Part shown: piece by piece, positions 30,401 through 37,409 of the stretch
How the letters are laid out: every line of letters begins with the position of its first letter
Position numbering within the stretch: position 1 is the first letter of the stretch
Source: Pseudomonas sp. PH1b
GTDB lineage: Bacteria; Pseudomonadota; Gammaproteobacteria; Pseudomonadales; Pseudomonadaceae
DNA: 64,000 bases
Assembly (NCBI RefSeq): GCF_000633395.1
Contig: NZ_AYMU01000003.1
Location: 208,124-272,123 of the forward strand
Direction: 5' to 3'
The notes under the pieces: model-generated
Told to the model about the DNA's origin: nothing
What the model saw: the letters and a program-made list of their open reading frames with translations, nothing else
Database searches by the model: none
Position numbers and translations under genes: made by a program

Positions 30401-31816
30401 ATGAGCGAAAGAATTCCCGTCCGATTAGTAGAGACCTTCGAACCTTCACACCCTAAACAGATGAAGTCGAAGACCACCGACAAGCAAGTCTTCACCCGTA
30501 GTTTCACTGGTTTGTTCCGGACCCTGCGCATGAGCGGCGCGGGTTTCCTGTTCCTGCTGTTCTTCGGCACCGTGTGGCTCAACTGGGGTGGCCGCCAGGC
30601 CGTGCTCTGGGACCTGGCCGAAAGCAAGTTCCACATTTTCGGCGCAACCTTCTGGCCCCAGGACTTCATCCTCCTCTCGGCCCTGCTGATCATCTGCGCC
30701 TTCGGCCTGTTCGCCATCACGGTGTTCGCCGGCCGCGTGTGGTGCGGCTACACCTGCCCGCAAAGTTCGTGGACCTGGCTGTTCATGTGGTGCGAAAAGG
30801 TCACCGAAGGCGAGCGCAACCAGCGGATCAAGCTGCAGGCCGCGCCCTGGGGCCTGAACAAGCTGGCCCGGCGGGCGATGAAGCACACCCTGTGGCTGGC
30901 CATCAGCCTGCTCACCGGCCTGACCTTCGTCGGCTACTTCACCCCGATCCGGCCCCTGGCCCAGGAACTGCTGACCCTGCAGATCGGCGGCTTGAGCCTG
31001 TTCTGGGTGCTGTTCTTCGCGGCGGCCACCTACATCAACGCCGGCTGGCTGCGCGAGGCGGTGTGCATGCACATGTGCCCTTATGCGCGCTTCCAGAGCG
31101 TGATGTTCGACAAGGACACCCTGACCATCTCCTACAACCCGGTTCGCGGTGAAAGCCGCGGCCCGCGCAAGCGCGATGTGAAACCTGCCGACGTTGGCCT
31201 GGGCGACTGCATCGACTGCCATCTGTGCGTGCAGGTCTGCCCTACCGGCATCGACATCCGCGACGGCCTGCAGATGGAATGCATCGGCTGCGCCGCCTGC
31301 ATCGACGCCTGCGACTCGATCATGGACAAGATGGGCTATGCCCGGGGCCTGATCGCCTACACCTCGGAACATGAGCTGCAAGGCGGCAAGACGCACCTGC
31401 TGCGGCCACGGCTGGTGGGCTACAGCCTGGTGCTGCTGGTGATGATCGGCGCCCTGGCCCTGGCCCTGGTGCAACGGCCGATGGTGTCCCTGGACGTCAG
31501 CAAGGACCGTGGCCTGTTCCGCGAGAACGCCCTGGGGCAGATCGAGAACATCTACAGCCTGAAGATCATCAACAAGACCCAGGAGCGCCAGGAATACCGC
31601 GTGGCCCTGGTAAACGGGGACGGCTTCGAGTTGCAGGGCAAGACCCAATTGAGCCTGGCCCCGGGTGAAATCATCGACGTGCCAGTGTCGGTGGCGATGA
31701 CCCAGGAACGTCCGCAGAGCAGTTCCCAGGCCATCAGCTTCAAGGTCGCCGACAGTGATGATCCAAGCGTCTACGCCGTGGCCAAAACTCGTTTTGTCGC
31801 GCCGATGAACCGCTGA
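30401..31816 (+). CDS. ccoG: CcoG-like cytochrome c oxidase accessory ferredoxin
   Basis: CcoG is a membrane-bound polyferredoxin used in cbb3 oxidase biogenesis, where it reduces copper for insertion. The start at 30401 (MSERIPVRLVETFE) gives 471 residues, the usual family length. An upstream ATG adds only 12 residues. Membrane segments lie near 45-62, 88-111, 163-182 and 198-215, with WCGYTCPQSSW at 114-124 and CMHMCPY at 222-228. Two 4Fe-4S sites use Cys270, 273, 276, 280 and Cys294, 297, 300, 304. A further membrane helix and an Ig-like C-terminal domain follow. It is not beside a ccoNOQP operon. With the next gene it recalls PA4131-PA4132 of P. aeruginosa. Confidence 0.92.
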   Translation: MSERIPVRLVETFEPSHPKQMKSKTTDKQVFTRSFTGLFRTLRMSGAGFLFLLFFGTVWLNWGGRQAVLWDLAESKFHIFGATFWPQDFILLSALLIICAFGLFAITVFAGRVWCGYTCPQSSWTWLFMWCEKVTEGERNQRIKLQAAPWGLNKLARRAMKHTLWLAISLLTGLTFVGYFTPIRPLAQELLTLQIGGLSLFWVLFFAAATYINAGWLREAVCMHMCPYARFQSVMFDKDTLTISYNPVRGESRGPRKRDVKPADVGLGDCIDCHLCVQVCPTGIDIRDGLQMECIGCAACIDACDSIMDKMGYARGLIAYTSEHELQGGKTHLLRPRLVGYSLVLLVMIGALALALVQRPMVSLDVSKDRGLFRENALGQIENIYSLKIINKTQERQEYRVALVNGDGFELQGKTQLSLAPGEIIDVPVSVAMTQERPQSSSQAISFKVADSDDPSVYAVAKTRFVAPMNR

Positions 31817-31830
31817 GCCTCTAGAATGCC

Positions 31831-31927
31831 GTGGCGAGGGAGCCCGCTCCCGTAGCCACTGGCAAGCCGCAACGCCCCGTGCCATGGCCAAGTCCATGGC
31901 ACGGCTGCCAGACCACTCCCTCGCCAC
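31831..31927. repeat. Nested inverted repeats (REP of a second family)
   Basis: Outer arms GTGGCGAGGGAG (31831-31842) and CTCCCTCGCCAC (31916-31927) are perfect complements. Inside them, CCGTGCCATGG (31877-31887) pairs with CCATGGCACGG (31894-31904). The outer arm resembles the GTGGCGAGGGAGC type of palindromic repeat common in fluorescent pseudomonads and differs from the GGCTTGCC type elsewhere in this window. It fills the gap between ccoG and the regulator and ends 3 bp before the regulator's first ATG. Confidence 0.75.
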
Positions 31928-31930
31928 CGT

Positions 31931-33382
31931 ATGTACCTTGACTCAATGACCAGACTGGATCTTCAACCGCAGATGAAACGCTACGAAAAATTCGCCGATG
32001 ACATCGCCGAACTGATCCGCTCAGGGGTCCTCGGCCCGGGCCAGCGCGTGCCTTCAGTGCGCTACGCCAGCCAGACCTATGGAGTCAGCCCGTCGACGGT
32101 GTTCCAGGCCTATTACCTGCTGGAGCGTCGCGGCCTGATCCGCGCCCGCCCGCGCTCCGGCTACTTCGTCAACGCCCATGCACCGAGCCCGTTCTCCGAG
32201 CCGGTGATCAGCAGCGAGGTCAATGAATCCACCGAGGTCGATGTCAGCGAGCTGGTGTTCTCGGTACTCGATTCGATCAAGGACCCGAGCACCGTGCCCT
32301 TCGGCTCGGCCTTCCCCAGCCCGACCCTGTTCCCCCTGCAGCGCCTGTCGCGCTCCCTGGCCAGCGCCAGCCGCGAGATGGACCCGCGGGTGGTGGTCAC
32401 CGACATGTCCCCGGGCAACCCGCAACTGCGCCGGCAGATCGCCCTGCGCTACATGGTGGCCGGGCTGATGCTGCCCATGGAAGAGCTGCTGATCACCAAT
32501 GGCGCCCTGGAAGCGCTGAACCTGTGCCTGCAGGCGGTGACCGAGCCCGGCGACCTGGTGGCCATCGAGGCCCCGGCCTTCTACGCCAGCCTGCAAGTGC
32601 TGGAACGCCTCAAGCTCAAGGCGGTGGAGATTCCGGTGCACCCCCGGGACGGCATCGACCTCGGGGTCCTGGCCCAGACCCTGGAGCGTCACCCGATCAA
32701 GGCCTGCTGGTGCATGACCAGCTTCCAGAACCCCATGGGCGCGAGCATGCCCGAGGCCAAGAAGCAGGAACTGGTGGAGCTGTTGCGTCAGCACCAGGTG
32801 CCGCTGATCGAGGACGACGTCTACGCCGAGCTGTACTACGGCCAGCAGGCACCGAAGCCGGCCAAGGCTTTCGACACCGAGGGCCTGGTGATGCATTGCG
32901 GCTCCTTCGCCAAGAGCCTGGCCCCGGGCTACCGGGTCGGCTGGGTCGCGGCCGGGCGCTATGCGCAGAAGATCGAACGGCTGAAGCTGATGACTTCGCT
33001 GTGCGCCTCGATGCCGGCCCAGGCGGCGATTGCCGACTACCTGCAGCATGGCGGCTACGACCGCCACCTGCGCAAGTTGCGCTACGCCCTGGAAGAGCAG
33101 CAGAGCGCCATGCTGGCGGCGATTGCCCGCTACTTCCCGGCCCAGACCCGGGTCAGCCAGCCGGCCGGGGGCTACTTCCTGTGGCTGGAACTGCCGCCGC
33201 AGATGGACTCGCTGAAACTGTTCCAAATGGCCCTGGCCCAGGGCATCAGCATCGCCCCGGGGCCGATCTTTTCCCCGACCCAGCGCTTTCGCAACTGCAT
33301 CCGCCTGAACTACGGCAGCCCCTGGAACGAAGCCGCGGAACAGGCCATGGAAACCCTGGGCCGCATCATCCGCTCCTTCTGA
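31931..33382 (+). CDS. MocR-type (GntR/aminotransferase) transcriptional regulator, MpaR-like
   Basis: This is a regulator with an N-terminal GntR winged helix (residues about 15-80; VLGPGQRVPSVRYASQTYGV, then SPSTVFQAYYLLERRGLI) fused to a fold-type I aminotransferase domain (about 125-480). The PLP lysine is Lys328 in SFAKSLAPGYRVGW, and the cofactor Asp is in EDDVYAELYYG near 294. Members bind PLP and regulate transcription. Placement directly after a CcoG-like gene matches PA4132 (MpaR) of P. aeruginosa, reported to affect the cyanide-inducible cluster and quinolone signalling; this orthology is an inference. Starts at 31931 and 31946 both lack a clear ribosome site. Confidence 0.88.
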   Translation: MYLDSMTRLDLQPQMKRYEKFADDIAELIRSGVLGPGQRVPSVRYASQTYGVSPSTVFQAYYLLERRGLIRARPRSGYFVNAHAPSPFSEPVISSEVNESTEVDVSELVFSVLDSIKDPSTVPFGSAFPSPTLFPLQRLSRSLASASREMDPRVVVTDMSPGNPQLRRQIALRYMVAGLMLPMEELLITNGALEALNLCLQAVTEPGDLVAIEAPAFYASLQVLERLKLKAVEIPVHPRDGIDLGVLAQTLERHPIKACWCMTSFQNPMGASMPEAKKQELVELLRQHQVPLIEDDVYAELYYGQQAPKPAKAFDTEGLVMHCGSFAKSLAPGYRVGWVAAGRYAQKIERLKLMTSLCASMPAQAAIADYLQHGGYDRHLRKLRYALEEQQSAMLAAIARYFPAQTRVSQPAGGYFLWLELPPQMDSLKLFQMALAQGISIAPGPIFSPTQRFRNCIRLNYGSPWNEAAEQAMETLGRIIRSF

Positions 33383-33385
33383 TGT

Positions 33386-33897
33386 CGGAGCGGGCTTGCC
33401 CGCGAAAGCCCCCGCAAGACTCCAGGGCCTCTTCGCCGGCAAGCCGGCTCCTACAGGAAATTGCACGGTCTATCTGACTGCTGTAGGAGCTGGCTTGCCA
33501 GCGAAAGCGTCGGCCCAGGCGATGCAAGACTCAAGGGCCCCTTCGCCGGCAAGCCGGCTCCTACGGGAAATTGCACGGTCTATCTGACTGCTGTAGGAGC
33601 TGGCTTGCCAGCGAAAGCGTCGGCCCAGGCGCTGCATGACTTGCGGGCCCCTTCGCCGGCAAGCCGGCTCATACAGGGAACTGCCCGGTCTATCTGACTG
33701 CTGTAGGAGCTGGCTTGCCAGCGAAAGCGTCGGCCCAGGCGCTGCATGACTTGCAGGCCCCTTCGCCGGCAAGCCGGCTCCTACGGGAAATTGCACGATC
33801 TATCTGACTGCTGTAGGAGCTGGCTTGCCAGCGAAAGCGTCGACCCAGGCGCTGCATGACTTGCGGGCCTCTTCGCCGGCAAGCCGGCTCCTGCGCA
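33386..33897. repeat. REP array with exact 110-bp period
   Basis: Four near-identical tandem units begin with CTGTAGGAGC at 33481, 33591, 33701 and 33811, preceded by one divergent unit from 33386. Each unit has a REP arm GGAGCTGGCTTGCCAGCGAA, a variable-centre segment (GCGTCGGCCCAGGCG), an inverted arm TTCGCCGGCAAGCCGGCTCC and a linker GCACGGTCTATCTGACTGCT. The short open frames on both strands in this interval are products of the repeat and are not genes. It occupies nearly the whole 33383-33983 gap. Confidence 0.95.
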
Positions 33898-33983
33898 CCC
33901 GGGGCCGCCAAACAATCCCCTTGCTCCACCCCCTCAATTCATTCAGCATCCGCGCTCCATTTTTCCAGGGAAAGGAACACGTC

Positions 33984-35039
33984 ATGGTCGAAGACCTGTA
34001 TTACGACGACTACCCAGAGGCCAAGGCCGAACTGCTCCAGGCCATCGAACGCGGCCGCTTGCCACTGCTGACCCAGGAACTCAACGCCTACGACTGCATC
34101 CAGGCGATCTTCGAGCTGGACGCCATCAACAACCCCAAGGACGAAGAAGACGCCTTCTTCGATCTGGCCCTGGCCCTGATCGGCTGGATCCCCGGCCCCG
34201 GCCAGGGCCTCAAGACCCTCCTGCGCCTGATCAACCGCGCGCCCCAGCGCCACGCCGAAAGCCTCTTCGACCTGATCCGCCATACCCTGCTGGCCTGCCG
34301 CTTGAAAACCAGCCCCGAACAGTTGCTGGAAAAGTGCCTGGACCCACAGCGCCTGGCCGAAGAACTGCCGCAGATCATCAGCGGCGTGCGCGCCTCTTCC
34401 ACCTTCGACAAGCTCACGCCCCAGCAGCGACAACTGGTGCTTCACAACCTCAACGAAGCCCAGGAACACACCGAGTTCCTCATGGTGTCGGTGCAAGAAC
34501 GCATCGCCCCCTGGATCGCCGAGCAACGCAACAACTCCGCCGCCGCCCACAGCCGCGGCCCGGCCCTGGCGCCCAAGCCGCAGTCCTCCCTGGAGCCGCG
34601 GCCAACGACCATCAGCCTGGCGCCACAATCGGCATCCCGGGATGCCGCAAGCATCGCCCAGGACATCAACCAGGGCCTGGAGCACCTCACCGGCGACGGC
34701 CACTGGCTGGAACTGAACCTGCACTACCCCAACCTCGAACCGGTATCCGGCGCCGCCTACCGAGCCGTCTTCAGCGACGGCTCGCAAGCCGAGGGCAACC
34801 TCGACCAAGAGGGTTTTGCCCGCCTGGAAGGCATTCCTGAAGGACCGGTGAAGATTTATTACGGCGAAGACCCGCGGCCTTACCTGCGCCTGCCGATCCA
34901 GGCCCTGGCCGCCGATCCGCAGCAACTGGAACAAGAGCTGCAAGAGCTGGAGCTGGAACCGGCCGAGGTCGACCTACCGACCCTGCTGCTGGAAGCCTCG
35001 CACCGCAAGGCGCCCTTCACCCTGATTCCCGTTTACTGA
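33984..35039 (+). CDS. T6SS-effector-like protein lacking a recognisable toxin domain
   Basis: This is a 351-residue protein. The start at 33984 (MVEDLYYDDYPEAKAELLQA) has an AAAGGA ribosome site; a longer frame from 33825 is REP-derived. Residues about 45-175 form a helical region with GWIPGPGQGLKTLLRL, a pattern I associate with pre-toxin regions of T6SS cargo effectors. A Pro/Ser/Ala-rich linker (about 180-215) follows, then a transthyretin-like beta unit (about 250-300: YRAVFSDGSQAEGNLDQEGF, then ARLEGIPEGPVKIYYGEDPR) common in such proteins. The last 45 residues are Glu/Leu-rich. No nuclease, lipase or other toxin motif is visible. A DUF1911 immunity-like gene follows after 14 bp. Confidence 0.6.
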   Translation: MVEDLYYDDYPEAKAELLQAIERGRLPLLTQELNAYDCIQAIFELDAINNPKDEEDAFFDLALALIGWIPGPGQGLKTLLRLINRAPQRHAESLFDLIRHTLLACRLKTSPEQLLEKCLDPQRLAEELPQIISGVRASSTFDKLTPQQRQLVLHNLNEAQEHTEFLMVSVQERIAPWIAEQRNNSAAAHSRGPALAPKPQSSLEPRPTTISLAPQSASRDAASIAQDINQGLEHLTGDGHWLELNLHYPNLEPVSGAAYRAVFSDGSQAEGNLDQEGFARLEGIPEGPVKIYYGEDPRPYLRLPIQALAADPQQLEQELQELELEPAEVDLPTLLLEASHRKAPFTLIPVY

Positions 35040-35053
35040 GACAAGGCGCCGAC

Positions 35054-35851
35054 ATGAACCGCAGACAAGTGTTTCTCAGCCATAAGCATTACCACCAGTA
35101 CCTCGAAAGCCTGGCTGGCGAAGAAGCCCATTGGCAAACCCACTCGATGATGGCCGACAGCCCTTTGCAGGAAGCCTCCCTCAAGGCCTGGCAAGTGCAG
35201 CAGGCACGCCTGCACCACCTGATCCTGAGCTACACCGGCGGCGCCCCCATGGAAGAACTGGCCCAAGCTCTGGACGGCGTGATCGAAAGCTACGAGGACT
35301 ACCAGCGCAAGCTGGAGCTGTACGAGGAGCGGCCAGGTATCGCCCCCATAACCATCGACCATTACCCCCACGACTACGAAGAGTACGTACAGGTGATCAG
35401 CCTGTGCATCCTGCTGCAGCGCAGTGACCTGCTGCCGCGCCTGGCGCTGTTGCAGGACCGCGCCGGCTATCACGCCGACGACACCCTGGTCGAAGACCTG
35501 CTCAAGGCCTACCTGCCTGATCGCGAGGACATTGACGAGTGGTACCACCCCGTCTACACGCCGCTGATCAGAGCCATCTACACCGAGGACCCGAACGAGG
35601 CCCGGGAACTGCTCGTGGAATACTGCAACCAGTGGTACATGGCCTTCGAGCACGCCTCCTGGCACGACAGCCACCTGGATGCCGACGATGGTTGCTACTT
35701 TGGCTACTGGGCCTTTGAAGCCGCGGCGATTGCCTACCTGTACGGTCTCGACGACAGCGCCGTGCGGCACATGATCTTCCCTCGGGAGATGCTCGAATAC
35801 GCCCGGCGCTTCACCCCGCCGCCGATTCCCGAGCTGGCCCCCCAGGACTGA
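35054..35851 (+). CDS. DUF1911/PoNi-like immunity protein
   Basis: This is a 265-residue, mostly helical acidic protein. The C-terminal part (about 195-250) has WHDSHLDADDGCYFGYWAFE followed by AAAIAYLYGLDD and IFPREMLEYARRF, the pattern of the DUF1911 domain. The N-terminal part has the length and helical character of the accompanying DUF1910 region. DUF1910/DUF1911 proteins are immunity proteins (PoNi) that neutralise PoNe-type DNase effectors delivered by T6SS. No PoNe DNase is evident in this window, so this may be an orphan immunity gene or protect against incoming toxin. It lies 14 bp after the effector-like gene. Confidence 0.72.
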   Translation: MNRRQVFLSHKHYHQYLESLAGEEAHWQTHSMMADSPLQEASLKAWQVQQARLHHLILSYTGGAPMEELAQALDGVIESYEDYQRKLELYEERPGIAPITIDHYPHDYEEYVQVISLCILLQRSDLLPRLALLQDRAGYHADDTLVEDLLKAYLPDREDIDEWYHPVYTPLIRAIYTEDPNEARELLVEYCNQWYMAFEHASWHDSHLDADDGCYFGYWAFEAAAIAYLYGLDDSAVRHMIFPREMLEYARRFTPPPIPELAPQD

Positions 35852-35893
35852 TAGGCGCCCTGCGCCCTGACCCATACAGGCGATGCAAACTTC

Positions 35894-36460
35894 ATGAAGT
35901 CCTGGATCAAGACCCTGCTGATCACCCTGCTCGCGGCCGCCTTGTGCCTGCTGTTCGCCCGCGTTGTGCTGCCCCCGCTGCTGATGCACCTGATGCCGCC
36001 AAGCTGGGAAGGCGCTGGGTGGTACTGGGCCAATCTGCTGCTGGCCGGTTTCCTTGCCGGGCTGCTGGTAGCGCCCCTGCTGAGCACCCGGCGTTATTAC
36101 CCAGTGCCTCTGCTGCTGTTGTTGTCTGCCCTGGTGGTGGTCGATGGCTGGGCGCAGAGCCGCTGCAACGAGGCCCAGCTGCAGGCCATCGAACAGCTGG
36201 CAATGCGCAGCGCCAGCCACTCGAACCTGGGGTTCTCGAATGAGCCACCAGCGCCTTCGACGCCAGTGGACGTGAGCACCACACCGGGCGTCTGGGCGGA
36301 TGAACAAGGCTACGGATTTGGCTACAGCTGTACTCGCCCGGAGGAAACACTGGGGTACGTAATGCCCTTGGCGATGAGCTTCGGCACCAGCGTACTGGGG
36401 CTGTCGCTGGCCTTGCTGATCGGCCCCGGCCGACGCCGCACCAACCGAGGGAAACGGTAG
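35894..36460 (+). CDS. Hypothetical membrane protein of the islet
   Basis: This is a 188-residue membrane protein with hydrophobic segments near residues 5-32, 43-63, 70-88 and 157-178. A periplasmic-size loop (about 90-155) contains two Cys residues (one in SRCNEAQ, one in YSCTRPEE) that could form a disulfide. The C-terminus is basic (GPGRRRTNRGKR). No family is recognised. It follows the DUF1911 gene by 42 bp and ends at the next REP, so it seems part of the same three-gene islet. A second immunity or accessory role is possible but not shown. Confidence 0.68.
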   Translation: MKSWIKTLLITLLAAALCLLFARVVLPPLLMHLMPPSWEGAGWYWANLLLAGFLAGLLVAPLLSTRRYYPVPLLLLLSALVVVDGWAQSRCNEAQLQAIEQLAMRSASHSNLGFSNEPPAPSTPVDVSTTPGVWADEQGYGFGYSCTRPEETLGYVMPLAMSFGTSVLGLSLALLIGPGRRRTNRGKR

Positions 36461-36541
36461 GAGCTGGCTTGCCAGCGAAAGCGTCGGCCCAGGCGCTGCA
36501 AGACTCAAGGGCCTCTTCGCCGGCAAGCCGGCTCCTACGGG
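36459..36541. repeat. REP element closing the islet
   Basis: One complete unit, GTAGGAGCTGGCTTGCCAGC to GCCGGCAAGCCGGCTCCTAC, with the same centre (GCGTCGGCCCAGGCGCTGCA) as the 33.5-kb array. It starts at the stop codon of the membrane-protein gene (TAG within GTAGGAGC). Confidence 0.9.
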
Positions 36542-36559
36542 GATGGTGGTGCGCCGGGG

Positions 36560-37306
36560 TCAGCGACCGCCGCCCAGGTCGACGAAGGTGCCGGTGGCGT
36601 AGGAGGCCTTGTCCGAGAGCAGCCAGACAATCGCCTCGGCCACTTCGTCCGGGCGCCCGCCACGGCCCATGGGGATCGCACTTTCCAGCTTGCTGACCCG
36701 GTCGGCATCGCCGCTCAGGGCGTGGAAGTCGGTGTAGATGTAGCCCGGACGCACCGCGTTGACGCGGATGCCCTCACCCGCCACTTCCTTGGACAGGCCG
36801 AGGGTGAAGGTGTCCAGGGCGCCCTTGGAGGCGGCGTAGTCGACGTATTCCCCCGGGGAACCCAGGCGCGCCGCCACCGACGACACGTTGACGATACTGC
36901 CGCCCTGCCCGCCATGGCGCGGCGACATGCGCAGCACCGCGTGCTTGGCGCAGAGAATCGGCCCCATGACATTGGTCTTCATGATTTTCTGGATACGGAA
37001 CTCGGACATTTCGTCGAGGCGCGACTTGTGGCCCACGGTCCCGGCATTGTTGACCAGGGCGGTGACCCGGCCCAGTTCGCTGTCGACCCGCTGGAACAGG
37101 CCGATCACTTCATCCTCGATGCTGACATCGGCCCGCACCGCGATGGCCTGGGCGCCCAGGGCGCGCACCTGCTCCAGCACCTGCTGGGCCGCCTGTTCGT
37201 CGGCCTGATAGTTGATGCACACCTTGTAGCCCTGCTGCGCGGCCAGCAATGCCGTGGCTGCGCCAATTCCCCGCCCGCCACCGGTGATGACGATGACTTT
37301 GTCCAT
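36560..37306 (-). CDS. SDR family oxidoreductase
   Basis: This is a short-chain dehydrogenase/reductase of 248 residues that resembles E. coli YgfF. The cofactor motif is TGGGRGIG at residues 8-15, the structural NNAG at 86-89, the catalytic Ser at 142-143 and the Tyr157-x3-Lys161 pair in YVDYAASKGAL. The C-terminal GTFVDLGGGR is family-typical. The segment INYQADEQAAQQV after the second strand lacks the acidic residue typical of NAD-specific forms, so NADP is possible. The physiological substrate is unknown. Upstream neighbours are on the other strand, so it appears monocistronic. Confidence 0.92.
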   Translation of the reverse strand: MDKVIVITGGGRGIGAATALLAAQQGYKVCINYQADEQAAQQVLEQVRALGAQAIAVRADVSIEDEVIGLFQRVDSELGRVTALVNNAGTVGHKSRLDEMSEFRIQKIMKTNVMGPILCAKHAVLRMSPRHGGQGGSIVNVSSVAARLGSPGEYVDYAASKGALDTFTLGLSKEVAGEGIRVNAVRPGYIYTDFHALSGDADRVSKLESAIPMGRGGRPDEVAEAIVWLLSDKASYATGTFVDLGGGR

Positions 37307-37409
37307 ACTGCCACTCCCACACTGATCAGTTCAACGCGAGCCATTAAACACCGCGCAGAGGGCGATGAAAACTGCGGCAATATCGTTTAGCCATATATTC
37401 CGTGTGGAA

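Noticed and set aside
33481..33897. Possible CRISPR array
   Set aside because: Repeats are palindromic, the linkers are nearly identical instead of unique, and the period is 110 bp; these are REP units.
33396..33985. Several 60-108 residue frames on both strands
   Set aside because: They share the peptide pattern RLAGE/FAGKPAPT generated by REP sequence in any frame and have no ribosome sites.
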